Shown here piece after piece: positions 1 through 7,359 of a stretch of DNA of 15,703 nucleotides. Origin of the DNA: Bacteroidia bacterium (lineage in GTDB: Bacteria > Bacteroidota > Bacteroidia > Bacteroidales > GCA-2748055). Within the stretch, counting starts at the first letter, position 1. Every line of letters starts with the position of its first letter. The stretch covers positions 1 to 15,703 of the forward strand of contig JAUVKN010000062.1 in assembly GCA_030596245.1 (NCBI GenBank), in the 5' to 3' direction. A program made the translations under genes and the position numbers. The notes under the pieces are model-generated. The model ran no database searches, was not told where the DNA came from, and saw nothing but the letters and a program-made list of their open reading frames with translations.

Positions 1-55
1 TTATAAATTAGCAATATTCACGTTAAATCATAAAGTAAAACAAACAAACAACACC

Positions 56-877
56 ATGAAAAAATTATTTGCATTGATAGCCGTATTCGGGATGCTTTTT
101 ATGGGAGCATCGATCTTTGCACAGGATGAAACCACGGATTCTCCTGTGACTGAAGATACTACACAGGTTGCTGAAGAGGTTGTAGCAGAGGTAATCCCTA
201 CAACCGCAGAGCCGGTGAAAGCCGAAGAAGAGGGTGGGCTTGCAGTATTGCACACCACACTGAAGACCAAATTCATTGAAGGTGGTGCCGGATTTATGGG
301 CGCTGTACTTCTGACATTGATCTTCGGTCTTGCCCTGTCGTTTGAAAGGGTCATTTACCTGAACCTTGCATCCACCAATACAGACAAGCTTCTTTCTGCT
401 GTCGAAGATGCACTGAATGAAGGAGGAGTGGAAGCTGCCAAGGAAATATGCCGGAACACCCGCGGTCCTGTAGCCAGTATCTTTTACCAGGGACTTGATC
501 GCGTCGATGAAGGAATTGATGTAGTTGAAAAGTCGGTTGTCTCTTACGGTAGTGTACAGATGGGCCTCCTGGAGAAAAACCTTTCATGGATTGGTCTGTT
601 TATCGCCATCGCCCCTATGCTAGGATTTATGGGTACTGTAATAGGTATGATCAAAGCATTTGATACAATACAGGTGGAAGGTGATATTTCACCTGCTATT
701 GTGGCTGGTGGTATCAAAATCGCCCTGATCACCACGGTAACCGGTCTAATGGTGGCCATTATCCTCCAGATTTTCTACAATTACCTGATATCTCAGATTG
801 ACAACATCGTCAATAAAATGGAAGATGCTTCCATTTCACTTCTAGACATGCTGGTAAAACAAAATCTTAAAAAATAG
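56..877 (+). CDS. exbB: MotA/TolQ/ExbB-family proton channel protein with signal peptide
   Basis: This 273-residue inner-membrane protein is the channel subunit of a proton-driven energy-transducing complex that works with ExbD. Residues 1-22 form a signal peptide (MKK, hydrophobic core, ending SIFAQ). An acidic, Pro/Thr-rich stretch of about 50 residues follows. Three membrane helices lie near 78-101, 176-199 and 220-244. The family motifs are visible: a PMLGFMGTVIGM segment at 187-198 and GIKIALITTVTGL at 219-231. A large cytoplasmic loop (about 105-172) separates helix 1 from helices 2-3, as in ExbB and TolQ. The gene starts an operon with a six-base gap to the next gene. The N-terminal signal peptide is an addition relative to E. 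coli ExbB that I know from Bacteroidota homologues. Assignment to ExbB rather than TolQ is by family and the ExbD partners only; no TonB or TolA is in view, so the substrate is unknown. Confidence 0.93.
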   Translation: MKKLFALIAVFGMLFMGASIFAQDETTDSPVTEDTTQVAEEVVAEVIPTTAEPVKAEEEGGLAVLHTTLKTKFIEGGAGFMGAVLLTLIFGLALSFERVIYLNLASTNTDKLLSAVEDALNEGGVEAAKEICRNTRGPVASIFYQGLDRVDEGIDVVEKSVVSYGSVQMGLLEKNLSWIGLFIAIAPMLGFMGTVIGMIKAFDTIQVEGDISPAIVAGGIKIALITTVTGLMVAIILQIFYNYLISQIDNIVNKMEDASISLLDMLVKQNLKK

Positions 878-883
878 GAAGCT

Positions 884-1525
884 ATGGCTTTTTCCAAAAT
901 AACAAGAATCATAATATATGTGTTAGCTGGCTTATCACTGCTCGTGGTTCTTTTCTTCTATATCGCCCCCAAGACCGTCGACGACTATGACGAACTTGAG
1001 ATGCGCGTAGTAGAAGCAAGGAACCCGGTTGATATGAGCCCGGTTGCCCCATTGCCCGCCGTGGATACTACGGAGCAGGACTCATCTGCTGTTGAAGAAA
1101 CAGATGATGTGGCTGAAATTGCTGTTCCAGTAATAGCTGACAATTCAGATGTTAATCTGAAAGAACTCTTTTCTGGTTGGGAATACCTGGTATATTTCCG
1201 TGTCGATATTGCGCTGATATGGGCTTATATACTCCTCTTGCTCACTCTTATAGCATCTATTGTGTTCCCGCTGATATCAGTCCTGTCAAATCCGAAGGGG
1301 CTGCTCAGACTTGGAGCCGTGATTGTTGGAGCTGCAATTCTGGTAGTTATCTCATATCTGATGGCCAATGATACTCCATTAGACATCATTGGATACTCAG
1401 GGACAGGTAACAGTGATCCAGAAACGCTTAAGATGATAGACACTGTGCTATTTGTGACCTATATACTGTTTGGAATGGCGTTCGCGTCAATTCTATATTC
1501 TGTTGTCTCAAAGGCATTTAAGTAA
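884..1525 (+). CDS. Unnamed four-helix membrane protein of the ExbB/ExbD operon
   Basis: This 213-residue protein is not one I can name. It has a likely membrane helix at 7-27, a long acidic Pro/Val/Glu-rich loop at about 30-105, and three more helices near 107-131, 140-159 and 187-208. The loop resembles a low-complexity periplasmic spacer. An AGGAAG ribosome-binding site sits five bases before the ATG, and the gene lies between exbB and the first exbD with short gaps (6 and 25 bases), so it should be co-expressed with them. I infer an accessory membrane subunit of the proton-channel complex. No enzymatic motif is visible. The reading frame and operon position are firm; the role is inferred only from context. 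Confidence 0.85.
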   Translation: MAFSKITRIIIYVLAGLSLLVVLFFYIAPKTVDDYDELEMRVVEARNPVDMSPVAPLPAVDTTEQDSSAVEETDDVAEIAVPVIADNSDVNLKELFSGWEYLVYFRVDIALIWAYILLLLTLIASIVFPLISVLSNPKGLLRLGAVIVGAAILVVISYLMANDTPLDIIGYSGTGNSDPETLKMIDTVLFVTYILFGMAFASILYSVVSKAFK

Positions 1526-1550
1526 GAATTCATTAGAAAAACAAGAACCG

Positions 1551-2180
1551 ATGGCAAGAGAAACACCGGAAGTAAATGGAGGATCACTGGCGGATATCGC
1601 TTTTCTCCTGTTGATATTCTTTCTGGTTACCACCACCATGGATACTGATACGGGAATTACCAGGCTATTGCCTCCCGAGCCCGAAAAGGATCAGGAGACA
1701 GAAGTGAAGGTTAATAAGCGTAACGTACTAGTGGTTCTTCTCAACCGAAGCGATCGTCTTATGGTGGGTGGATATGAAATGGATCGTCTGGACCTTAAGG
1801 CCAAGACCATTGAATTCTTCACCAACCCCTTGAACAATGAGAATCTTCCCGAAATGGAGGAAACTGAGATACAGTTTCCAATTGGAAGTTCAGCCATGTT
1901 GCCACCCGATGGCATATGGAGGGGTAGAGTCTCCAAAGGGGTGATTTCGCTTCAGAACGACCGATCTACCACGTATGGTAAATACCTTCAGGTACAAAAT
2001 GAGCTGGTGGCCGCTGTAAATGAGCTGAGAAACAATTTCTGCAATTTCCATTTTGATATGGATTACGAAGAGCTTAATACTTCAAATACCATCGAAGGGG
2101 AGATTCATGATGGTATCCGGAAAATTTACAAGATGAATATATCCGAGTCGGACCCAAAAAATATAGGAGGGCGTAACTGA
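1551..2180 (+). CDS. exbD: ExbD/TolR-family biopolymer transport protein (first copy)
   Basis: This 209-residue protein is the first of two ExbD-type subunits. It has a short cytoplasmic N-terminus with the family pattern TPEVNGGSLADIAFLL, one membrane helix at about 13-30 and a long periplasmic part. Asp15 in the helix matches the conserved proton-relaying Asp of ExbD. The start at ATG 1551 was chosen because the family N-terminus begins there; the frame is open further upstream, but that would add 27 residues overlapping the previous gene. The periplasmic part is longer than in E. coli ExbD (141 residues in total) and includes an insertion at about 80-150, which suggests a specialised periplasmic partner. 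The stop overlaps the next start by one base (TGATG), so the two ExbD genes are probably translationally coupled. Confidence 0.92.
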   Translation: MARETPEVNGGSLADIAFLLLIFFLVTTTMDTDTGITRLLPPEPEKDQETEVKVNKRNVLVVLLNRSDRLMVGGYEMDRLDLKAKTIEFFTNPLNNENLPEMEETEIQFPIGSSAMLPPDGIWRGRVSKGVISLQNDRSTTYGKYLQVQNELVAAVNELRNNFCNFHFDMDYEELNTSNTIEGEIHDGIRKIYKMNISESDPKNIGGRN

Positions 2181-2680
2181 TGTCGAAATTCAGAAAAAAA
2201 GAGGGGAAAGGTCTTCAAAAGATTAATACCTCATCCCTTCCTGACATTGTATTCATGCTTTTATTCTTTTTCATGGTGGCAACTACAATGCGGGAAACGG
2301 AAGTTCAGGTTAGGGTAAAAGTACCCGAAGCAACCGAGGTAAAGAAACTGGAGAAAAAATCTCTGGTAAGCTATATTTACATTGGACGCCCCGTTACACA
2401 CGTGGAAAGGATGTATGGAACCGAACCCCTGATCCAACTCAATGACAAGTTAATAAGTGATGAGGGGATCCCTTACGAATCGATCCAGGACTTTGTATTG
2501 TTCGAACGGGAAAAACTTCCTGAATCGGATAAAAGTAAGATGACCATGTCCCTGAGAATTGATGAGAATATTCCCATGGGTAAAGTGGATGATGTGAAGC
2601 AGGCGTTACGGCGTGCGAGAGCTTTGATCATCAACTACTCTGCAAGAAAGGAATACAGGGAAAAGGGAAGACAGAGGTAA
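2180..2680 (+). CDS. exbD: ExbD/TolR-family biopolymer transport protein (second copy)
   Basis: This 166-residue protein is the second ExbD subunit. A lysine-rich N-terminus is followed by a single membrane helix at about 20-37 carrying Asp22 in the LPDIVFMLLFFF segment, the position of the proton-relaying Asp. The periplasmic domain ends in a basic tail. An AGGAGGG sequence at 2165-2171 is a near-perfect ribosome-binding site for the ATG that overlaps the previous stop. The two ExbD proteins are diverged from each other, especially after the helix, so they are more likely distinct subunits of a heteromeric complex than a recent duplication. This is the last gene of the operon and is followed by a terminator. 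Confidence 0.92.
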   Translation: MSKFRKKEGKGLQKINTSSLPDIVFMLLFFFMVATTMRETEVQVRVKVPEATEVKKLEKKSLVSYIYIGRPVTHVERMYGTEPLIQLNDKLISDEGIPYESIQDFVLFEREKLPESDKSKMTMSLRIDENIPMGKVDDVKQALRRARALIINYSARKEYREKGRQR

Positions 2681-2716
2681 CCATGCGACTTTAAGGACTT
2701 TAGACTTTACAGATTT

Positions 2717-2749
2717 AAGAGGGCTCCCAAACGGGTTGCCCTCTTTTTT
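2717..2749 (+). terminator. Rho-independent terminator of the exbB operon
   Basis: An eight-base stem AAGAGGGC (2717-2724) pairs with GCCCTCTT (2738-2745). An inner CCC/GGG pairing can extend the hairpin, and it runs into a T tract at 2744-2749. It lies 37 bases after the second exbD stop. The end of the T tract overlaps the stop codon of the convergent reverse-strand gene. Confidence 0.85.
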
Positions 2750-3731
2750 ATTCATATAAAGCTGCATATACCTGGTCGACCATTTCCTGAAAAGTTTCCG
2801 GTTGGTCGAACATTGATCGTTTTTTAATAAAACGTTCTATATGATAAAAGAGCTTTGTTTTATCAAACCCTGTGAAATCCTCAATCCGGCTGTCAAAGTA
2901 TAGCTCGCTGATGTTTCTGTCATACAGCTTTTTTATGGAATTCCCCATACCGAACAGGAGGTAATATTTGGAAATGGGCTTTGCCGGATTTTCGTAATCG
3001 CAATAGATCTTATCCACATAGCTCCCATTATCGTAGATCACCACTTCCCTTACAAATCCATCGTAAGTATAAAAGATCCATTCTCCATGTCGCTGACGGG
3101 TCTTTTTAAATCCCTGGTATTTGATTGTCCCATCACTGTACAGCTCCATTTCAGGAATATAAAGTTTTCCGCTGGGGGCTTTCACCTTTCCGTGGACCAG
3201 GGAACGCTCCTCAATCCCAAAATAGGTCAGGTAAGGCATTTCACCAATGATTTCATCGGGCCGGGAAGAATCCTCCACTTTTTCGAAATTGGTACCCGCA
3301 AAAATCTCCTCAGCATGTTCAATGAGCAGTTCCTGTTCATAAATTCCATCTTCAAAAGCCTTCCGGTTGCGCAATTTGGTGATCAGAACACCCATGTCGC
3401 TGTGTACACCGGAACTTAAATCCGATAGGCCCATGGAGGAAATGACCAGCTCCTTTTCGTTCCTGTAAATACAAGAATTGAGCTTATCGTGGTATAGGAT
3501 CCTGAGATTCTTAAACTCTTTGAACCATCGCTGACCCCTGATCTGGTTCCTCTCCTTCCCGAATAACAGTGTTATCCGAACGTTTCGCTGATCAGCCTGG
3601 TTAAATCCGAGAAGGATACTTTCATGCAATTTTAGGACCGGGGAAAAGAAAACAATTTCGCCCGTTGCCTCCGAAATGAGGCGGTCAATCTGATAAGAAT
3701 TGCCAACAGAGGATAAGAATTCAGCTGCCAT
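2748..3731 (-). CDS. PLD-like domain plus MORN-type repeat protein, function unknown
   Basis: This 327-residue protein has no signal peptide or membrane helix and is probably cytoplasmic. Residues 10-120 resemble one phospholipase-D-like half-domain: a hydrophobic strand ending in FFSPVLKLHE, a strand with RITLLFGKE, an H-x-K element at 81-83 (HDK), and SSMGLSDLSS near 98-107 where PLD proteins have GSxN. The Asp that normally follows H-x-K by four residues is absent, so an intact HKD site is not present. Residues about 195-237 carry a MORN/YwqK-type repeat (YSDGTIKYQGF, RHGEWIFY, YDNGSYVDK). The C-terminal third is charged and helical with no recognised motif. The start ATG lies just after the opening of the frame. 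The protein may bind nucleic acid or act in a nuclease-like or antitoxin-like role; this is inference from fold resemblance only. Confidence 0.75.
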   Translation of the reverse strand: MAAEFLSSVGNSYQIDRLISEATGEIVFFSPVLKLHESILLGFNQADQRNVRITLLFGKERNQIRGQRWFKEFKNLRILYHDKLNSCIYRNEKELVISSMGLSDLSSGVHSDMGVLITKLRNRKAFEDGIYEQELLIEHAEEIFAGTNFEKVEDSSRPDEIIGEMPYLTYFGIEERSLVHGKVKAPSGKLYIPEMELYSDGTIKYQGFKKTRQRHGEWIFYTYDGFVREVVIYDNGSYVDKIYCDYENPAKPISKYYLLFGMGNSIKKLYDRNISELYFDSRIEDFTGFDKTKLFYHIERFIKKRSMFDQPETFQEMVDQVYAALYE

Positions 3732-3819
3732 GGGGTGGTTACATAATTATAAGTGTATTTCTGCGTCTTGAAAATATGGAAAAAAAGGGCTGCCTTTTCG
3801 ACGAAATATCAACAGGGAT

Positions 3820-3846
3820 AAAAAAAGCCCTGAAAGAAATCAGGGC
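3820..3846 (-). terminator. Rho-independent terminator after tRNA-Arg
   Basis: Read on the reverse strand, GCCCTGA pairs perfectly with TCAGGGC around a six-base loop and is followed by seven T residues. It begins 13 bases after the CCA end of the tRNA gene, so the tRNA is likely transcribed as a single-gene unit separate from the PLD/MORN gene downstream. Confidence 0.9.
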
Positions 3847-3859
3847 ATTGAGGATAGAT

Positions 3860-3935
3860 TGGTGACCTCAGGAGGACTCGAACCCCCACCATGGGAACCG
3901 GAATCCCACGTTCTATCCTGTTAAACTATGAGGCC
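3860..3935 (-). tRNA. tRNA-Arg (anticodon CCG)
   Basis: A complete cloverleaf is encoded on the reverse strand. The acceptor stem GGCCTCA pairs with TGAGGTC (one G-U pair). The D arm is GTTT/GAAC with the conserved GG in the loop. The anticodon stem is TGGGA/TCCCA around the loop TTCCGGT, giving anticodon CCG. There is a four-base variable loop and a T arm GGGGG/CCTCC around TTCGAGT. The discriminator base is A and the CCA end is encoded. C35 and an A at position 20 of the D loop agree with arginine identity. It should read the codon CGG. Confidence 0.96.
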
Positions 3936-3947
3936 AGAAGCGGAGGG

Positions 3948-3955
3948 CAAAGTTA
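3948..3955 (-). promoter_or_regulatory. Likely -7 promoter element of tRNA-Arg
   Basis: The reverse strand reads TAACTTTG, an exact match to the Bacteroidota -7 consensus TAnnTTTG, ending 12 bases before the first base of the mature tRNA. This spacing allows a short 5' leader. I see no good TTTG element about 19-23 bases further upstream. Confidence 0.55.
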
Positions 3956-3965
3956 ATATTTTTTC

Positions 3966-4169
3966 CTAAAGCCCGGATTTTATCTCTTCCCAATCCAGAG
4001 CAAACGGTTCCTCCGTAAATCCATCTTATCATTCTCCAAGTTTCTGCTCTTTTTCAATGGTTAGCAGCTGGGAATTTTCAGGATAAAAAGAGAAGAGTGA
4101 GGCGACCAGCCAGATGAGTCCGAATATGCCAAGAAGTATGCCCAGGTCCCTTAAAATGGATTGTTGCAT
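3966..4169 (-). pseudogene. Truncated membrane-anchored protein start, possibly M48 peptidase remnant
   Basis: An ATG at 4169 opens a 46-codon frame that stops at 4029. It encodes one clear membrane helix (about residues 7-28, LGILLGIFGLIWLVASLFSF) followed by LTIEKEQKLGE. It then hits two consecutive stops, after which the same frame stays open again for 20 codons (ending at 3966) with protein-like composition. I recall the start of this protein, helix then EKEQKLGE-like segment, from membrane-anchored M48-family metallopeptidases of Bacteroidota, but no HExxH site is present here. The simplest reading is an N-terminal fragment left after a large deletion, perhaps joined to a C-terminal fragment. 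A genuine 46-residue membrane microprotein is the alternative. Confidence 0.4.
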
Positions 4170-4203
4170 GATCTCTTTTATATTCCCGGCGATTGATTAC
4201 GGG

Positions 4204-4260
4204 TCATTCCTTTACCCTGACTTCAATTTCATCGGGCTGAGGTAGTGGATGGTATTTCAT
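4204..4260 (-). pseudogene. 18-codon truncated reading frame, possible DUF4870-type remnant
   Basis: The ATG at 4260 lies six bases after the DUF4389 stop and encodes MKYHPLPQPDEIEVRVKE before TGA. The start resembles N-termini I remember for small Bacteroidota DUF4870-like membrane proteins, in which the conserved helices follow directly; here they are missing. The tight spacing suggests it was the second gene of the same operon. Too short to be sure that it is more than a chance frame. Confidence 0.3.
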
Positions 4261-4266
4261 AATCTT

Positions 4267-4582
4267 CTAAACCTCATCCGGTAACTCATCGCCTGTAAAC
4301 GCAGGATAAGTATCGGTCATGTACATCATATACAAGTTTAATCTCATCTGCCAGCGTACCTGGCCCACAACCCAGTCATAGAAATTCTTAGGATATTGGG
4401 CAGTGAACAGCACCAGTGAACAGCACCACCCACCACGCCAGGAATTGGAGGATGGCACCCCACAAACTTACAAACATTAAAATGAAGCCGTGTGGCAGGT
4501 AAATGTAGAGCCAGCCAAACAAGGTCCTTAGTAACAATTCTCCCCGGGAATACCGTTCCTGATGTTCAATGGTAAGTTTCAT
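4267..4582 (-). pseudogene. DUF4389-family membrane protein gene broken by a 13-bp tandem duplication
   Basis: The gene starts at ATG 4582 (MKLTIEHQERYSRGE) and encodes about 54 residues of DUF4389-like sequence up to WWVVLFTG, then shifts frame and stops at 4388. The rest of the domain (AQYPKNFYDWVVGQVRW, then LYMMYMTDTYPAFTG) continues in another frame and ends at TAG 4267. DUF4389 proteins have exactly this order: hydrophobic helices, LFTGRYP-like turn, amphipathic VGxxRW, and a YPPF ending. The break coincides with two back-to-back copies of a 13-base unit at 4401-4426. Deleting one copy leaves 303 bases, an uninterrupted 100-codon frame. The family has no established biochemical role. 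It is either a recent pseudogene or a reversible off state; a sequencing or assembly error cannot be excluded. Confidence 0.8.
4401..4426. repeat. Perfect 13-bp tandem duplication inside the DUF4389 gene
   Basis: The unit CAGTGAACAGCAC occurs twice with no gap and no mismatch (4401-4413 and 4414-4426). Thirteen is not a multiple of three, so the extra copy moves the gene out of frame. The residues encoded by one copy (VLFT) fit the family once, which shows that one copy is the insertion. Confidence 0.95.
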
Positions 4583-4645
4583 TTTGTAATGATTTTTCAG
4601 GTTCACATACACTTTACTAAAAATCGCCTTGATGTCAACTTGTCC

Positions 4646-4680
4646 TTGTTAATTTATTGCAAAAAAAAATCCTAATTTCG
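4646..4680 (+). promoter_or_regulatory. Candidate promoter of leuS
   Basis: TAATTTCG at 4673-4680 matches the Bacteroidota -7 element TAnnTTTG at all but one base. A TTG at 4646-4648 lies 24 bases upstream, slightly beyond the usual 19-23. An A-rich run at 4661-4669 lies between them. A start site around 4686 would give a leader of about 20 bases before ATG 4705, and would lie downstream of the TTG at 4657, which supports the ATG as the true start. Confidence 0.4.
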
Positions 4681-4704
4681 CACACTGAATCAGAAGTTGA
4701 CAGC

Positions 4705-7359
4705 ATGGATTATAAGTTTGCATACATCGAGAAGCGGTGGCAGGAGTACTGGGGGAAGAACAGGACCTTCAGAACCGAAGATGACTATTCGAAACCCAAG
4801 TTCTATATACTGGATATGTTTCCCTATCCCTCGGGATCTGGATTGCATGTGGGACACCCCGAAGGGTATACCGCCACAGACATTGTGGCCAGGTACAAGA
4901 GGATGAAAGGTTTCAATGTACTCCACCCCATGGGATGGGATGCATTTGGATTACCAGCCGAACAGTATGCCATTGAAACGGGAACCCATCCTGCTGCAAC
5001 CACACAGAAGAATTGCGAAAACTTTCGCAGACAGATCAAATCCCTGGGACTTGGGTATGATTGGGACCGTGAGGTCAATACCACAGATCCCGGGTACTTT
5101 AAATGGACCCAGTGGATCTTTATTCACCTCTACAACACCTGGTTCGATGCGGAACAACAGAAGGGCCGGCCCATTGACGAGCTGGAGATCCCTGAAGAGA
5201 TTAGTTCACAAAGCCATGAAGCCATTCAGAAATACAGAGACGATCAACGCCTGGCGTATTATGATGATGCCCAGGTATGGTGGTGCCCCCACTGCAGGAT
5301 TGTCTGTGCAAACGAAGAGGTGCTCAATGATGGCACACACGAAAAGTGCGGGAATCCAGTGGAGAGAAAAAACCTGAAACAATGGATGTTGCGGATACCC
5401 CATTACGCAGAACGCCTGCTTGCTGGATTGGACCATGTCGATTGGCCCGAAGGTGTAAAAGATATGCAGCGGAACTGGATTGGCCGGTCCACCGGAGCTG
5501 AAGTGGACTTCCAGGTGGATGGTTCAGAACACTCCCTGAGGGTATTTACCACCCGTCCCGATACCCTGTTCGGGGCCACATATATGGTGGTCGCTCCAGA
5601 ACATGCCCTGCTGAAGGATCTGACGACCGATGAACAAAAGGCTGAAGTTTCTGCATATGTAGCGCAGGCAGGTCTGAAGTCAGAGCTCGACCGTTCTGAT
5701 CTATCACGCGAGAAATCCGGTGTATTCACAGGAAGTCACGCCATCAATCCGGTGAATAACCAACAGATCCCAATCTGGGTGGCCGACTATGTGTTGATGG
5801 GATACGGGACCGGTGCCATCATGGCAGTTCCATGTCACGACAACAGGGACTTTGAGTTTGCCACCACTTTCTCATTGTCCATTTTATGTATTATGGATCC
5901 GGCAGTGGAGGATGATGAACATCGTCAGCTTGTGCTGAATGGAAAAGCATGCTGGACAGAGGATGGCAGGTATGTTAACTCCTCTGATCCGGTTACAGGA
6001 CTGGATATAAATGGTCTCTCCAAAGAGAAGGGAATTGCACAGACCATTCAGTGGCTCCATGCAAATGGTCTGGGGAAAAAGGCCATTAATTATAAAATCA
6101 GGGACTGGCTCTTCAGTCGCCAACGCTACTGGGGAGAACCCTTTCCGGTGATCCATTGGGAAGATGGGGAAATTACCCTTCTGGATGATGCAGAACTCCC
6201 GTTACAGCTCCCGGAGTTGGAAAAATATGAGCCAGGCAGTGAAGGCGAATCTCCACTTGCCAATGCCACTGAATGGTTGCATGTAACAGATTCCCATGGC
6301 CGGGAAGGTCGCCGGGAAACCAATACGATGCCTCAGTGGGCGGGGTCATGCTGGTATTACCTCAGGTACATCGATCCGGACAATGACCAGGAGCCCTTTT
6401 CCAGCAAGAAAGAGAACTACTGGATGCCGGTTGACCTGTATGTCGGAGGTGCGGAACATGCGGTGCTCCATCTTCTCTACAGCCGGTTCTGGCACAAGGT
6501 ACTTTTTGACCTTGGGATTGTCTCTACCGATGAACCTTTTGAAAAGCTTTTTAACCAGGGTATGATCCTTGCTTTCGCCTATGAAACAGCTTCCGGCGCC
6601 AAAGTGCCCAGCAACCTTGTGGAAGAAAAGGATGGAGCCTATTTCCATTCTGAAACCGGTGAATCACTGAACCAGATAGTGGCCAAAATGTCCAAGTCCC
6701 TCAAAAATGTGGTGAATCCGGATGATGTGGTGGCCGGATATGGTGCAGATTCACTGCGCCTCTATGAAATGTTCCTGGGACCGCTGGACGCCGTAAAACC
6801 GTGGGTAGAAAGTGGAGTAAAAGGAGTCTACAACTTCCTCAACAGGGTTTACAAATTCTTTGCAGACACCTCCCATTACCACAACGAAAAAGAAGATACA
6901 GAGATCCTGAAATCGCTCCATGGCACTATTAAAAAAGTAGGTGGGGATATTGAAGCCCTGCATTTCAATACCGCCATCTCCCAGATGATGATCTTCACCA
7001 ACCTTTGTATTAAAAAAGGGAAAGTAACCCGGACCACAGCCGAGTCCTTTATCAGAGTCCTGGCACCCTTTGCTCCGCACCTGGCTGAGGAGATCTGGAG
7101 CATTCTGGAGAATGAGGCCTCCATAGCCGAAACCAGCTGGCCAGCTTTTGATGAATCGCACCTGCAGGAAAACAGCTATGAGTACCCGGTCATGATCAAC
7201 GGTAAGCTGAGGTTTAAGATCATGCTTCCACTTGATACTCCGGTCGAAGATATCAGGCAGAAGGTATTAGAACATGAGACAGCTCTGAAATGGACAGAAG
7301 GGAATGATCCCAAAAGATTTATTCACGTCCCCAACAGGATCATCAATATCGTGGTGTAA
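4705..7359 (+). CDS. leuS: Leucyl-tRNA synthetase
   Basis: This class I aminoacyl-tRNA synthetase charges tRNA-Leu with leucine in the cytoplasm. At 884 residues it has the full bacterial layout. The N-terminal catalytic half has the HIGH-type signature HVGH at 48-51. A zinc-binding-like insertion with paired Cys residues (WWCPHC, then EKCGNP) follows. The CP1 editing domain has TTRPDTLFGA near 282-291 and GTGAIMAVPCHDNRDFEF. The KMSKS loop is at 661-665, followed by the anticodon-binding helical domain and a C-terminal domain (MINGKLRF). The frame is open upstream to a TTG at 4657, but ATG 4705 was chosen because MDYKFAYIEKRWQEYW is the usual start of the family and the upstream part overlaps the likely promoter. 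The stop overlaps the start of the next gene (TAATG), suggesting translational coupling. Confidence 0.97.
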   Translation: MDYKFAYIEKRWQEYWGKNRTFRTEDDYSKPKFYILDMFPYPSGSGLHVGHPEGYTATDIVARYKRMKGFNVLHPMGWDAFGLPAEQYAIETGTHPAATTQKNCENFRRQIKSLGLGYDWDREVNTTDPGYFKWTQWIFIHLYNTWFDAEQQKGRPIDELEIPEEISSQSHEAIQKYRDDQRLAYYDDAQVWWCPHCRIVCANEEVLNDGTHEKCGNPVERKNLKQWMLRIPHYAERLLAGLDHVDWPEGVKDMQRNWIGRSTGAEVDFQVDGSEHSLRVFTTRPDTLFGATYMVVAPEHALLKDLTTDEQKAEVSAYVAQAGLKSELDRSDLSREKSGVFTGSHAINPVNNQQIPIWVADYVLMGYGTGAIMAVPCHDNRDFEFATTFSLSILCIMDPAVEDDEHRQLVLNGKACWTEDGRYVNSSDPVTGLDINGLSKEKGIAQTIQWLHANGLGKKAINYKIRDWLFSRQRYWGEPFPVIHWEDGEITLLDDAELPLQLPELEKYEPGSEGESPLANATEWLHVTDSHGREGRRETNTMPQWAGSCWYYLRYIDPDNDQEPFSSKKENYWMPVDLYVGGAEHAVLHLLYSRFWHKVLFDLGIVSTDEPFEKLFNQGMILAFAYETASGAKVPSNLVEEKDGAYFHSETGESLNQIVAKMSKSLKNVVNPDDVVAGYGADSLRLYEMFLGPLDAVKPWVESGVKGVYNFLNRVYKFFADTSHYHNEKEDTEILKSLHGTIKKVGGDIEALHFNTAISQMMIFTNLCIKKGKVTRTTAESFIRVLAPFAPHLAEEIWSILENEASIAETSWPAFDESHLQENSYEYPVMINGKLRFKIMLPLDTPVEDIRQKVLEHETALKWTEGNDPKRFIHVPNRIINIVV

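Noticed and set aside
4401..4426. Programmed ribosomal frameshift as the explanation of the DUF4389 break
   Set aside because: There is no slippery heptamer at the junction, and the exact 13-base duplication explains the break fully.
4657..4704. Longer leuS start at TTG 4657
   Set aside because: The added 16 residues are not part of the family N-terminus and overlap the likely promoter.
6751..7161. A 136-codon reverse-strand frame opposite leuS
   Set aside because: Antisense to a certain synthetase gene, with no motif, start signal or plausible composition.
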